DNA of 64,000 nt from Leptodactylus fallax (lineage: Eukaryota > Chordata > Amphibia > Anura > Leptodactylidae), in contig CAMRHE010000011.1 of assembly GCA_947044405.1 (NCBI GenBank), forward strand, positions 3,402,501 to 3,466,500, written 5' to 3'. A model generated the notes under the pieces. That model was not told the origin of the DNA. It worked only from the letters and a program-made list of their open reading frames with translations, and made no database searches. Positions 41,944-54,654 of the stretch are shown one piece after another (positions within the stretch are counted from its first letter, which is position 1; each line of letters begins with the position of its first letter). The position numbers were made by a program, and so were the translations under genes.

Positions 41944-43061
41944 TATAAAAGCTATATTTTCATATGTTGCCTTTCTCCACTTAATACAATTCATTCAGGC
42001 GGTATACAGAGGATGCAAACATAGATTGTTGACTTAGTGTAGTAGATCGTCGTTTTAGTACATGCATATTATTTTAGTTATAAAACTATATATTCTCTCA
42101 CTGGGAAAAACACTGGGATGTAAAATTAGATTGTTTTCTAGTTGGTAAAACAGTTAGAAATACAATTTTTAAAACTACTAAAGCTTCAAAGGAAGATTAA
42201 ACATAATATTCCTTATTGAGTATCTTGTTGAAAAATGCCATAAGAAGGCATGTAATAATTTACAGATCATACATATTTCAGATATTATATACTGTACATT
42301 TCCTATACAAATGACTGATTATCTACTGTGTCTTGTAATGGTGTACATAAAATAAAAAATACTCCATAGCAAATATCACAGAATATGGTACCAACCAGGT
42401 CTCTGTGTACAAGCCCCATTACAGCGTCATGGTCTGCTTCTATGGTATGTATCCCATTGGGGTTTATGGTATATATATACATGCCCTTAGGGTTTGAATG
42501 TATTAGATTGAAACTTTAACCTAAACATCAATCAATAAATTGATTTACTTGCAATTACATACCATAAATACTTACATACCTAAGAATATATTATTACCAA
42601 CATTAATGTCATACAATAATAATCACTTTCAAAATATGACTTTTGTCTTAAGGATAAAGAATGTTATGACAGTTTGGTTTGACATATATCTAATGATGAC
42701 TCAGAAGTTAAGGAAGCAACTATTCCTATTATGCTGTGAGAAAGAAGCTGCAGACATGGTGCAAGTTGTACTGTCAGAAAATAGTTCTAAAGGTGAAAAA
42801 AATATTGGCTAATAGAGAATCCGAAGCTTGAATTTGGCATCCTGTATATTTTTATCGATATATTGTGTCTTATATTTTTGGAATGGTTGATAGTACAAAA
42901 GTCAGAAATCATTGAGTTATAGGTAAGGTGATGAAAAGGTATGCTTTATTCTTATCAATGAAAGCATTAAAAATAGGAGTAGAAATATAATTGTTGCTGA
43001 TAATCTGTATCAAAGGGTTTTGCCATGGTTTGTCCAGTTTCAGACCAATATTGAGAGACAA
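41944..43061. other. Unique AT-rich sequence
   Basis: No repeat, gene or RNA was recognised. The longest frame (42540-42812, 90 codons) has no family resemblance. Repeated GGTATATATA/GGTTTATGG words occur near 42435-42490. Confidence 0.35.
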
Positions 43062-43478
43062 ATTATTATTTGTATAATGAAAAGTTCTACAGTTTTCCAA
43101 TATACTTTCTGTATAAATTCCTCACTTCTAGATCACTCCTTGCTGTCATTCATTCTGCTTACTCCCAGTGGATAAAATAGGTCCATGGTCATGCGATTTA
43201 TAGTCTATGGTCATGTGATGTACAGTCCATGGTCATGGGTTGGACACTCAGGTCATTACAGTCACAGCACAGTAATCAGACATCTGCCTGATAACAATAT
43301 ATGTGTCTGTGTGTTCATCACATGACCATGGACTGTACATCATGTGATAATGGACTGATTTGTATCCACTGGAAGTAAAAAAAATAAATTATAGCAAGCA
43401 GATATCTAGAAAATCATGAGGAGCTGCTAGAAATTTTATTACAAAATTGTATAACTTTTCATTATACAAACAATAATA
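43062..43478. mobile_element. Foldback MITE (417 bp)
   Basis: The left end ATTATTATTTGTATAATGAA pairs with the right end TTCATTATACAAACAATAAT; about 40 bp of terminal repeat is recognisable. Near the left, TCCATGGTCATG-type 22-bp units occur three times (about 43181-43245). One faces CATGACCATGGACTG at about 43321 in inverse. No coding capacity. Confidence 0.75.
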
Positions 43479-46400
43479 TTAGCGGGCCCTGTTAATACAA
43501 TGGTATCCAAAGTGAGACAACACTAAAACACTGTATAAGCTGATCACATGATCAAATGTAGTGTTATCACTCATTTCTCCAACAGAAATATTTAAGTACT
43601 TACAGTAAGAGCTTATTAACAGGGCTAAAAACTGTGAGACTGAATGAGTGTATTTACATTTTTTGATTGACAGAAAAACGGTCAGTTAAAATACAGACAT
43701 AGTCTATATTTGTTTATTTTCTCAGACACATGGACCCTATATAAATCAATGGGTCCATTTTTAATGGATGTAAAAATGGATTGATATCCAAGTCAAGTCC
43801 ATTAAAAATGGATCAGTAGGTTAGATAAAACAAAAATCCAATGAAATGTTTACTTTTTTCTGTAAAAAACAGATACAAAATGGATAAGAGTCGGACATTA
43901 AAAACAGACCAACTCATCCATGTTTCACAGTTGACAAATGGACAAAGTTGTATAAATATAGTATATGTCATATAGGGACTCACAGGTGCTGATTGTTTTA
44001 CAAGACATACAGTAGCTCTGATAACTGTATGGCTCCTGGCATCTGAATAAATGGGTGGCCATCACATAACCAGGGCAGATGTCTAAGTACCACAAATTAA
44101 CAATGAAGATTCATATTTATTAACATCAATAAGAGATTTTGAAAACCAAGAGGAATTGATACAGAATTATTGAATTTTTCTTTATATATCTAAACACTTG
44201 ATTTTAAGCTATAGGATGAACCCTTACTCCATCTCACAATAGTAAATGCAGATTCTGCAATATAGTCACAAAACACTTTATTTGAATATCAAAATGTCCA
44301 TAGCTTTATTGAAACTCCGGGACTAAAATAATAACAGGTGATGTGGTTGGCTTTATGAGCCTACTGATAATCCTAACTCCAGTTTACAGATAAATTAACT
44401 GGTAATAAAATAATTAGATTTGAATGTTTGAAAAAATTCAAATTTGAAAAAACTCTAACTTTTTTGCAGTTCTTTTTGCACAATCCAGCTAAAATGGCGT
44501 CAGTCATGTGAAAGCATAGAGAAAGCAGAAAATAAGGATCACGTGACCTCAGGGTTAAGGAAGTATTTATCCTGGGCCTATGATCTTAATTATTGTGACA
44601 TGTCTGACATGACCAGACCACTTTAATACCAACATATAAAATGCTTGTCTTAATGAATGTCCCCCAGTGACCATATCAGATAAATAATAGATATAAAAAT
44701 GCATGCATTGTTATACGGGTAAGGCTGCTTTCACACCACGATTTTTGACAGGGAATAGGTTTTTTTTTTTGGATGCAACAAAGACTGATCTGTTGATCCA
44801 TTTATACCATTCTGTGTGTGTTTTTATATATATAAAAAAACTGGACCAGTGGGAATAAAATGTTTCTTCTAGTTCCTCTGGTGAGGGAATGACAAAGAGA
44901 GAAATAAAACAGAAAGTTACATTGATTCCTAATCACCACAGTAGGATACTAGACACAGACATAAACCTTCATCTTAAAGCAATACTACTATTGCTTAAAT
45001 CATCTGTATCTGGACATGTCCAGACAAGAGGAAACATAAGGAAGGACTAAGCCATTTTAGGGCTGAAGAGTCACTGAATTAACGCTGGAAGCGATGTAAG
45101 CATAACTACTCCTCAGTGATTGATATGGGGACGTCAATCACGAGAAGTAGAACTGCTTACAGCACTTCTCAATGCTAACTTTATGATTCTGCAGTCCCAT
45201 AATACCATACCAATGATTCCAAGTATGCAATTATCCTACAGCCAACAACAGCATTTAACGTATTTGTCTACAAAATGGCCAACCTATGGATTTTAACAAG
45301 GTAATGGCTATAACAGTGTGTAAAAGGCCTACATCACTGTGCCTGTAGTTTAGCACCCTCTAAAAATTAGAGACAGTTATCCTTTAAAGGTGTTTTCTGA
45401 AATCAAATACTGAAAATTTTCTTTTCATTTTATGCATTATGTTCACTTTCTGGAGGTAGGTGATTGCAATTTATAGACTGGTTAATGACATTGGTTAGTC
45501 CAATACATATAGGGTACACAATACAAATAGGGAGGTAAGGGAGTTTTGGTAAATTGTCCATAGTGTCTCACCGAACCACTGCAGTGGAGAAAATGGTTAT
45601 CAATGCATATATATGATATATATTTAATGCCTTTGTAATATTTTGATGGTGTGTGGTTTCTACAGTATTTGTACTTTGCAGCCCATTGATATTGAGTCTT
45701 TACCCCCTAACAGTCACAATGAAATTGCAAAAACCCTCCCACAAATCTCGTTTTTTTATTACAGATTTTGAATTTATGGTTCAAATAAATAATTCTGGCC
45801 CATAACTCTAATACCTTATGAGAATTTGCACCCTCTAGGGATCTAACTTATTTTAGCCTTAAAACAGTAACATTTTATCCCCCTATGTGTTCCAGTGTTC
45901 ATAACTTAAAATTAAATTTTATTTAAATGTAGTTTTATGAGACTTGATATCTTTTGGGTGCATATAATGTACTAAATACATTTGGACTGGGGGTATAGAG
46001 AAAAAAACTGCAATTTTTCCAGATTTTTATGCCATGCACAGCACTGTATAAATATGCTAACAGTAATTTTTGGTTGATACAATTATGAAAATTATGACAG
46101 TTTTTACAAAATGTTTCCCCATAGACTCCTAATGATAGCGCTTCCAGTTTGTGTCAAAAAATGTCAGCCCGAAACAATTTGGACAAATATTCATTGAAAT
46201 TAATCTTGTGAGGTTCTCACATCTCTTGGGGGTGCTTTCATTAACTTCAGAGAGACAGGTTGCTAGTATTTTTTTTCAGAATTAAAACACATAGAGAAAA
46301 CATACTAAATTTATTTCCTGAATTCAGATTTATAAAATTTTCTCTACATTAATATGGAAGCTGACATCTTCACTGAGATTCCTCATTTAGAGATATACTC

Positions 46401-47325
46401 TACAGCAGCCACTTGGACCATCAACACAATGGTCTGGAAAGGTTCATTGGGGTCTATGTGAAAGTTTTCTAGGCATGCTGTGTAACCTATGCAGAGGTCA
46501 CTGTGCAGGGAGTAGATAATATGTGTCTGTCACCTATTGTAAATGGTGGTCCCTATGATATTTATATACAGTGTATAGATTATGCCTGTCATTGTAATCC
46601 TGCCTATGCTGATAATGAGGTGAATGCTGCAAAGAAATCTCCTACAGAACAGGAAGTAGGATTGCTTTATAATATAGATATTGGCATGGGAAATGTAAAC
46701 AACACCACAAATCCTTAAAATATATGTTTAACATAAAAACTTGATTTAAAAAAAAATAGAATAAAAAGGCACGTTGGAAACAACATAATCATCCAGTCAA
46801 TCGAAATAGTCTTTAGTTTGCAATATATAACTTACTGCAATGTGATATCTTGTCACAAAAGCCATTTAAAAGCTGAGTAAAACTTTCTGGCAACTGTATA
46901 CTTAACTCATTAGCTATTATGTTAAGGATTGTTACAACTTTAGCTGCCAAATAAATTAAGGTGATAAAAAAGTTAAAAAGGGATTATATATTTTGGACAT
47001 AGTTAATGTTTAAGAACTGCATAGCAAGATGTCTTCTTCCCCTGGCAAAATTTGTCAAGTTCAGGAACCAACTAATACAACACCTTGACTGTTCTTTGAT
47101 ACGAGGCCTAATATTCCTTCCTTTCACAGATTTCTACAGATGACAGTATTATATCTTATTTTAGACAATATTGGCAGAAATATTAAAGTATTTAATGAGG
47201 CATTAAAATGTACACTATGTGTTCAGTCTATTATTAGGCAATAGGCAGTCATGTGGCCAAAAAGCTAGACAACTAATTTTAAGGTTATTGTAGATTTGCT
47301 GATCAGTCCGCTAAACAAGGCTCAA
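43479..47325. other. Largely unique AT-rich DNA with small repeat fragments
   Basis: No gene or RNA was recognised. 44395-44580 (containing CCAGCTAAAATGGCGTCAGT) matches 51140-51240 and is a TAGAGATGAG-type hAT fragment. 46500-46720 holds a 71-codon frame with no family resemblance in sequence that reads like a worn dispersed repeat. 47000-47300 is non-repetitive with CNE-like texture (for example GAGGCATTAAAATGTACAC). Confidence 0.4.
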
Positions 47326-47329
47326 TGTT

Positions 47330-47500
47330 AATGTAGTTATTATTTATTTAATTTGTATAGTGCCAACATATTCTTCAGCACTTTACAGACATTGTCAATC
47401 ACTGTCCCATTTAGGGCTCACAATCTAAATTCCCTATTGGTAGGTCTTTGGAGTGTGGGACGAAACTGGAGTACAAGGAGGAAACCGATACAAACATGGG
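47330..47500 (-). mobile_element. SINE 3' portion, minus strand
   Basis: The minus-strand reading CTCCAAAGACCTACCAATAG, AGATTGTGAGCCCTAAATGG then AAGAATATGTTGGCACTATA is the body and 3' end of the tRNA-SINE seen at 2664, ending in an AT-rich tail at about 47335. Confidence 0.65.
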
Positions 47501-48076
47501 TGTAACGTCTCTGCCTGTTCAGGTCTCTGTGCCACCCTCCGCTCACAAGTTGCGGCACAGGAGTCATGTTCAGTTTGTCTTCTTGCTTAGGTTCTTGTTG
47601 CTCTGTCTGAACAGGGCTCTACTACCTCTTCTCTGTAGTTGAATTTCAGCCACACCGGTCTCCTGCACCTTTGTTTATCTCCACTCCTCTAACAGTTAAT
47701 CTTAGCTTTGCCTGTGTGATTGACATCCTATCTACCAATCAAGTCTGAGACAGATTCTGGACCTCCTATAAACAGGTCATCTGTTCACACATGATCGCTG
47801 GCTATTGTGACTCTGTCCTGAGACTCTGTTCCTGCTAGCTCCTCTTCCTGCTATTATTGTATTTCTGACTTCTGACCTTTAGCTTCCCTTGTGACTACTC
47901 TTTAGGATTTCAGTTTGGTACTGCTTTGTCTCTCTGGTTTGACCCTTGACTTGCTGACTCCTCTTCTGCGTTGTTAATCTTATCTTGTTCTGTTGTACAC
48001 TTATTCAGAGAAGGGATCTCTGCCAAATTGTCGGCTGTCGCCTAGGACAGTTTAGGCAATTAGGTAAGGACAAGGA
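47501..48076 (+). mobile_element. Possible solo LTR
   Basis: It starts TGTAACGTCTCTGCC, as amphibian Gypsy-like LTRs often do. It is a pyrimidine-rich promoter-like region of about 575 bp, followed by GCCTAGGACAGTTTAGGCAA near the 3' side. ATGGG stands immediately before (47496-47500) and again at 48077-48081, which would fit a 5-bp target duplication. However, the 3' end is GGA rather than CA, and the flanking SINE does not resume after it. The call is therefore tentative. Confidence 0.35.
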
Positions 48077-48559
48077 ATGGGTTGAGTTTAGGGCTCACTG
48101 TCTCTATCTTCCCCTTCTTCCCTTGTTTCTGCAGCAGCACTGCAGTAAGGAACGCCCCCTCTGACAGTACAGCGCTATAGACGAGTACAGAGAGACAGGG
48201 CGTTCCTTACAGCCCAGCGATGATGCTCAGCTGTGAGGAACGCCCCTCCCCCCAGTACAAGTCTATGAACAAGAACAGTCAGGGAGGGCCTTCCTCACAG
48301 CGCAGCTAGACTGTCAGGAATGCCTTTCTGACAGTAAACTGTGAAACTTACACCGCCGATATCTCCAGCCTCGGGGCACATATCGGGAAATCCGGCAGTG
48401 CGCTGAATTCAGCGCGCTGTTCGCTTACTAGCGGTATGTAAAACCACATGTGCCTGAGGACATGAAAGGTCCTCTTAAGTGTGAGTGTGTGAGTGAGCAT
48501 TGTCTAAAGTGTGCAGTATCTCAAGTGACAACATGGAGAGGAGTTTGCTGACAAGACTT
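48077..48559. other. GC-rich MITE-like sequence
   Basis: GTAAGGAACGCCCCCTCTGA, GGGCGTTCCTTAC, GAGGAACGCCCCTCC and GTCAGGAATGCC recur in both orientations at about 48140-48330, giving several overlapping hairpins. GAATTCAGCGCGCTG (48405-48419) is partly self-complementary. Termini were not found. No coding signal. Confidence 0.5.
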
Positions 48560-48832
48560 GAGATCATATAAATTCTTCATTAAATGGCACCTGCTCAACC
48601 CAAGAGGAAATTCAGAGACTTCTTAAAAACACAAAAATAGACAAATTACCAGGTCCTGATAGCATTCATTCCTGGCTTCTGAAGGAATTAAACACAGTGA
48701 TAGGCAGACTCCTGTATCTAATATTTAAAGACCGTCTAGAAACTGTCTGTCCCACAAGACTGCTGCATAGAAAATGTGGTGCCCATATATAAGAAACGGT
48801 CAAAAGGTGAGCCTGGAAACTATAAGTAGATA

Positions 48833-50481
48833 CAGTCATATGAAAAAGTTTGGGCACCCCTATTAATCTTAATCATTTTTAGTTCTAAATATTTGGGTGT
48901 TTGCAACAGCCATTTCAATTTGATATATCTAATAACTGATGGACACAGTAATATTTCAGGATTGAAATGAGGTTTATTGTACTAACAGAAAATGTGCAAT
49001 ATGCATTAAACCAAAATTTGACCGGTGCAAAAATTTGGGTACCCTTATCATTTTATTGATTTGAATACTCCTAACTACTTTTTACTGACTTACTGAAGCA
49101 CAAAATTGGTTTTGTAACCTCAATGAGCTTTGAACTTCATAGCCAGGTGTATCCAATCATGAGAAAAGGTATTTAAGGTGGCCAATTGCAAGTTGTTCTC
49201 CTATTTGAATCTCCTCTGAAGAGTGGCATCATGGGATCCTCAAAACAACTCTCAAATGATCTGAAAACAAAGATTGTTCAACATAGTTGTTCAGGGGAAG
49301 GATACAAAAAGTTGTCTCAGAGATTTAACCTGTCAGTTTCCACTGTGAGGAACATAGTAAGGAAATGGAAGACCACAGGGACAGTTCTTGTTAAGCCCAG
49401 AAGTGGCAGGCCAAGAAAAATATCAGAAAGGCAGAGAAGAAGAATGATGAGAACAGTCAAGGACAATCCACAGACCACCTCCAAAGAGCTGCAGCATCAT
49501 CTTGCTGAAGATGGTGTCACTGTGCATCGGTCAACAATACAGCACACTTTGCACAAGGAGAAGCTGTATGGGAGAGTGATGCGAAAGAAGCTGTTTCTGA
49601 AAGCACACCACAAACAGAGTCGCCTGAGGTATGCAAAAGCACATTTGGACAAGCCAGCTTCATTTTGGAAGAAGGTCCTGTGGACTGATGAAACAAAGAT
49701 TGAGTTGTTTGGTCATACAAAAAGGCGTTATGCATGGCGTCAAAAAAACACAGCATTCCAAGAAAAACACTTGCTACCCACTGTAAAATTTGGTGGAGGT
49801 TCCATCATGCTTTGGGGCTGTGTGGCCAATGCCGGCACCGGGAATCTTGTTAAAGTTGAGGGTCGCATGGATTCAACTCAGTATCAGCAGATTCTTGAGA
49901 ATAATGTACAAGAATCAGTGACGAATTTGAAGTTACGCCGGGGATGGATATTTCAGCAAGACAATGATCCAAAACACAGCTCCAAATCTACTCAGGAATT
50001 CATGCAGAGGAACAATTAAAATGTTCTGGAATGGCCATCCCAGTCCCCAGACCTGAATATCATTGAACATCTGTGGGATAATTTGAAGCGGGCTGTCCAT
50101 GCTCGGCGACCATCAAACTTAACTGAACTGGAATTGTTTTGTAAAGAGGAATGGTCAAAAATACCTTCATCCAGGATCCAGGAACTGATTAAAAGCTACA
50201 GGAAGCGACTAGAGGCTGTTATTTTTGCAAAAGGAGGATCTACTAAATATTAATGTCACTTTTCTGTTGAGGTGCCCATACTTTTGCACCGGTCAAATTT
50301 TGGTTTAATGCATATTGCACATTTTCTGTTAGTACAATAAACCTCATTTCAATCCTGAAATATTACTGTGTCCATCAGTTATTAGATATATCAAATTGAA
50401 ATGGCTGTTGCAAACACCCAAATATTTAGAACTAAAAATGATTAAGATTAATAGGGGTGCCCAAACTTTTTCATATGACTA
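48833..50481 (+). mobile_element. Tc1 element with IR/DR ends (1649 bp)
   Basis: CAGTCATATGAAAAAGTTTG at 48833 faces CAAACTTTTTCATATGACT at the right end, whose last base is A instead of G. TA duplications lie at 48831-48832 and 50482-50483. Terminal repeats are about 205 bp and almost identical. The outer direct repeat AAAAAGTTTGGGCACCCC and the inner AAAAATTTGGGTACCC fit IR/DR architecture. It carries a transposase frame with a single nonsense codon, inside a CR1-type LINE. Confidence 0.97.
49231..50253 (+). pseudogene. Tc1 transposase, full length but with one premature stop
   Basis: The frame from ATG 49231 to TAA 50251-50253 is 340 codons, the length of Sleeping Beauty transposase. Only codon 263 (TAA, 50017-50019) interrupts it. 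The upstream frame opens at 49186, but ATG 49231 (MGSSKQLSND) gives the usual Tc1 start. Residues 1-50 are the first helix-turn-helix (SVSTVRNIVRKW). GRPRK (59-63) is the hinge. Residues 65-110 are the second DNA-binding subdomain. The catalytic domain has D153 (WTDETK), KFGGGSIMLWGC, D244 (QQDNDPKH) and E279 (IIEHLW), counting the stop codon as one position. That is DD34E with the same numbering as Sleeping Beauty. The stop falls between D244 and E279, so the protein made would lack the last catalytic residue. The usual LNPIEHLW reads LNIIEHLW. Confidence 0.95.
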
Positions 50482-51045
50482 TAAGTCTCACCTTAGTGTT
50501 TGGTAAAATATTTGAAGGTTTTCTGAGAGATGTTATCCTGGAATATCTCAATGAAAACAACCCCATAACACCCAATCAGCACAAGATTATGAGGTCTCAG
50601 TACTGTCAGACCAGTCTGATCAGCTTCTACGAAGAGGTAAATTATAGGCTGGACATGGATAATGTTGTGGATGTGATGTTTCCGGACTCCTCAAAGGCAT
50701 TTAATACCATACCACCTAAAAGATTAGTATGAGAACATTGAGAATAAGGGAATTTTTCCCCTGACATGGGGCATCAGCCTCATGGGGTTTTTGTCTTCCT
50801 CTGGATCAACACTGTAGTATTATAGGTATGCCTTAATGGACCTGTGTGTTCATCCAACCTCATCTACTATGTTACTATGATAGTTATGTTTATATACCTA
50901 TGAAGATATTAGCATTTAACGGTTTTGCTGCAGCATCAAAGTGGCAAAAGGAAGTTCAGCCATAATGAATGTTCTCCGGACACATTCTGTGCAGCTATGT
51001 CTATACTTAAATTATCTCCAATTTGTTAAAGTTTGTCTTTAAACT

Positions 51046-51245
51046 AGAGATGAGCATACTGGTTCATAACAAATGTGATTTGATCTGAACTATGCAAAAA
51101 CTTCTGATTTGAAAAAATCCAAAATCTTTGGGGTTTTGTTAAAATGAACCAGCTAAAATGGTGACTGCCATATGAAATCATGGAGAAATCAGGAAAAGAA
51201 TCACATAATCTTGAGGATCATGTGGGCTTCTATAAGTGCAGAATA
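51046..51245 (+). mobile_element. TAGAGATGAG-type hAT fragment (left end)
   Basis: CTAGAGATGAGCATACTGGT at 51045 matches the hAT terminus of 40777, and CCAGCTAAAATGGTGACTGC at about 51150 matches 44480. No right terminus follows. Confidence 0.55.
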
Positions 51246-53195
51246 TAAGTGCACATATAAGTGCAGACTAGATGGACCATGTGTTTTTTTTTTCTGCTGT
51301 CAGTCTTCTATGTTTCTATTTATTTGTAGAAATTAGCAAAGCCAAGAAATCTTTCAACTTTCTTTTCATTTTGGTGGGTTGGGCAATCAACAGCTGTCTT
51401 GATTTTCCTAAGGTGCATACTCATACCATCTGAAGATGTGATGTACCCAAGAAATTGAGTGGTTGCCTGCTCAAATTAACATTTCTCAAGTTTAACATAC
51501 TAGAAATGTTCTTAAGGTTAGGGCCCTACATAGCCTAAAACTGTAGTATGGGGAACACATCTTTATGATGCTCCTCAAAAATATCTGAGGATATCAAGGT
51601 ATATAATGAATCAAGAAAGCCCAGAAAAAACATTATTGATGGAATTTTGAAAAGTGGCATTACAAAGTTCAAAAGACATAAAAAGTTAATTACAGTGATA
51701 AAGTTGAACATGTTCCTCTTAGATCAAGCTTAGTAAATATGAAAATGCACTGTAGACGAACAGATAAAGCATCACATTGCTTCAGAAAGAAAGTATATAT
51801 GACCTAACAGTATTATAGTTTCAGGTAATAGTTCTGTTGGACAATTTTTTTGGATGATGTGTAGCTTACTTCCATTCTTATTATCACAGACATGCTGAAC
51901 TTTCTATATTGTGGAGGTAATATTGTAAGTCTTGAGCAAATAGTTGTACCATTTTCTTACAGGTCATGCTTTTACGGCATTTACTGCATGGTAAAAATGA
52001 CACATTGGGCCTATTCATCAAGACCGGCATATTATACGCTGGTCTTTGTGATATCTGGGATGGCAGAGGTTTCAGCTGATTAATGATGAGCTAAAGACCC
52101 CATCATTTTTCAGGCCCATCCTCCATGGGGTCGTGTGCCTTGACAGAATTTCTGCCATGTTTTATGCCATAAGAGTTGCATAAATAAGGTTGACCCACCT
52201 GCTATATCCTCTCCAACTTTTGGAAAAATAATAAAGGTGGGCATTTTTGCAAGTGGCATTAAAAATTCCCAATCTGCAGGTTTGAAGCTTTTAAAAAAAT
52301 TCTTCACATTACCATCTTACGACACTCATAACTTGTATACTTCTACTAATACTTTTTCTTTTATATTTGCACAATTAAAAAAAAAAAGAAAGAAAAAAAC
52401 CTTTTAATTTCTACTTTTAGCTTGAGGGTTTGAACATGCCATTGTTAGGTTTGTTATACCATAGATAGCAATACAATAGTGTTGAAGTCTATGGTAAAAT
52501 CACTATGCTAATAATAAGCCCTGCCACAATGTAATCCGATCAGTTAATTGTCTGTGATTTCTGACTATGGATATTACCTACGGATATCTGCTGTATAAAA
52601 CAGCAGAGACCTGCCAGCTATGGTGCCCTCTCTGCTCCTGAGATTATGGTGCAAAAATCTTTTGTCAGATGAAAAATATAATATATATTATATCTTTCTG
52701 ACCAACAGATCAGTTTGTTCTCAGTTGGTAAACTAACAGTGCCTGGAATCCATGAGAATAAAGACAAAAATATTTTGTATGTAGTCATTTTTTCTGCTTT
52801 AATAAGGGGTTTCTAAATGACATCAAGCTGCATATATTTAGATAATTATTCATTATTTTGCCTGGTCTTAAGTGTTGACTGACTGAAAGAGAACCCAGTA
52901 CTATTGAATCATTTCAATAGTCTGTGATCAGTAGCACAAAATACATTATGCCCCCAAATCATATGGAATTTCCACTATAGCAAGTGCAGCACAATTGTGG
53001 CACAGCAATTAGATCATCAAAAACTTGATTCATACATATTTCCACATTTGGAGAGGTCCATACTAAGTCTTTATCTGTCAAAAGACAGATCACTTATTTT
53101 CACTACAAATGATGCAGGTTGTATTTCAAAATATATGTGGCATTCACTAAGGAAACCTGTATAATGTTGAAGATAACCACTATTCACACTCCCTG
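51246..53195. other. Mostly unassigned AT-rich DNA with a MITE fragment
   Basis: 52005-52300 starts TTGGGCCTATTCATCAAGAC, with GGCATATTATACGCTGGTCT as a hairpin; it is probably the same family as 54655. 52590-52640 (AAAACAGCAGAGACCTGCCA) resembles the inner part of the MITE at 27245. No gene was recognised. Confidence 0.4.
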
Positions 53196-53465
53196 CAAAT
53201 CCCATCCACACATTGAAGAAAAATATACGCAGCGGAAATGCTGCGATTTCCATAACCGTTGCGTTTTTGGAAAACACGGTATGTCAATTATACCTACGGA
53301 AACACCAGCAGTTTCCCTATAGGTATAATTGTGGCGGGAAAGTCAGCAGAGGAAAGCTCTGCAGATTTTCTGTGAAAGCGCTGTGGGAAAAACCGCAATG
53401 TGTTTCCGTTGTGGTTTTTCCCGCAGTGATTTTTCGCTGCGGTCCACTACGTGGGGCCTTAGTCT
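53196..53465. mobile_element. GGCTAAGG-type MITE copy
   Basis: CCCATCCACACATTGAAG (about 53201), GCGATTTCCATAACCGTTGC paired with GCGTTTTTGGAAAACAC, and ATGTCAATTATACCTACGGA facing CCCTATAGGTATAATTG are the family blocks. It ends CTACGTGGGGCCTTAGTC. The left terminus is missing. A 125-codon frame running through its right half and beyond is not a gene. Confidence 0.75.
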
Positions 53466-53466
53466 A

Positions 53467-54536
53467 ACGGTACTAGCATTCATGAACCTGCATCACAATG
53501 GAAATAGAGAAGTTGTCTTTGCAATTCAATATGATCTCACTGTTCATTTTGCATTAAGTTTTGCAACTGAGAAAAGTTTTCTCAATGGGTGGAATAAAAC
53601 TTTGTCACAGCGAACTTCATATTTTATCAAGGTCTTAAAGCAGATTTGTAGTCCAGTGTCAGATAGAATCTGGATTGTGTTTGTAGAAGAAAGCATAGTC
53701 AGTTAGTTGTGTGAGTCAAATCCACATCCAGATGTAATCCAAGTCCAGTACACAAATAAGCAGCAACAGCTTATAGTGTGAGGCAATATAGGAGCAATGA
53801 GGTAGATAAGGTAGGAAGAACAACAATCTGGCAGGAGGAATGTCCAGGGCCAGTCTAATGTAGAGAGAACAAGGAAAGGAATCATGAGTAGGGAAGAGTA
53901 AAATTATTTGGAACCAATCAAATTTATGTTGAATTTCCCAAAAGTTTCTGATTCCAGTAGATCCAAAACTTTTGGGATTAATTTCTGATCCTAAAATGCC
54001 AGTTGACTATTTAACTAGGAAGTTAGTAACTGCAAGATAGGTATCTCCATCTTTATCAAGCTATCTATAGCTGCGTGTATTGCGCCATTTTCTGGCACAT
54101 GTATAATCCAAGATGTGCCATAATTATTGTGGTACATCTAGGATGATCTGTCCGCTTGTTGGCTTAATATGGTCCAGCTATCAGCCTCCTTTTAAGAGCT
54201 CCATTTTCTGGTACACTGATCATCCGATCAGTCAAGATGTACCAGAATTATTAATACTTTAGGTGCATCTTGGGTGATTCAGAAAATTGAGGTTTGTTGC
54301 ACCACCAGCAGCTAGTACAGGAATTATTTCAGCTAGTAGAAGTCTCTGCACTGAACTGGTCCAGTACGGGTTCTTCGCAGTCATTGACCTAGTTTTGAAA
54401 GAAAGTCTATTGGAGCAGATCTCACTCAAAATGCTTCTCTGGAAATTTCCTCACCCCTACTTTTGAGACAAACAAGGCAAGGAATGTCAAGAGGCAAGCA
54501 ATTAGACAAAAGGCTCACCAAAAGAACTGTTTAGTA
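53467..54536. other. Unassigned sequence
   Basis: No gene or clear repeat. ATTGCGCCATTTTCTGGCAC, ATCCAAGATGTGCCATAATT and GATCAGTCAAGATGTACCAG at about 54080-54260 repeat a motif loosely in both orientations, so a worn MITE may be present. Confidence 0.35.
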
Positions 54537-54610
54537 TCACCAGTAGCTCAGTGAAAAGGGCTGCTTCCTGCGGCACAGGAGATTCACGGTTTAAATTCAG
54601 ATACCTAGGT
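54537..54610 (+). mobile_element. tRNA-like SINE head
   Basis: A-box-like TAGCTCAGTG (54544-54553) and B-box-like GGTTTAAATTC (54588-54598) lie 34 bp apart. The following sequence is not a recognisable SINE body, and the acceptor stem does not pair, so this is a SINE head relic rather than a tRNA gene. Confidence 0.45.
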
Positions 54611-54654
54611 TGATAGGAATAATTTATATACTCTTGTAATAATATCAGCAAAAC

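Larger units (their letters stand above)
48560..50880 (+). pseudogene. CR1-type LINE, internally deleted, split by a Tc1 element
   Basis: Left of the Tc1: KIDKLPGPDSIHSWLLKELN (about 48637-48690) and, after a frameshift, NVVPIYKKRSKGEPGNYK, the pre-RT and first RT blocks of CR1 LINEs. Right of it: SLTLVFGKIFEGFLRDVILE (50484-50543), NQHKIMRSQYCQTSLISFYE and VDVMFPDSSKAFNTI (motif A; D to S at one family position). It then jumps straight to the 3' UTR: TTTTTCCCCTGACATGGGGC (50751), CTTCCTCTGGATCAACACTG and CCAACCTCATCTACTATGTT, which ends at an ACTATG repeat. RT motifs B and C are missing. Inactive. Confidence 0.8.

Noticed and set aside
47501..48076. Firm call of a complete retrovirus-like or Gypsy solo LTR from the ATGGG pair
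   Set aside because: The 3' end is not CA and the flanking SINE does not continue after the block, so it is kept only as a low-confidence feature.
53329..53706. 125-codon open frame
   Set aside because: It starts inside a MITE and runs into unrelated unique sequence. No domain, and base composition follows the repeat boundaries.
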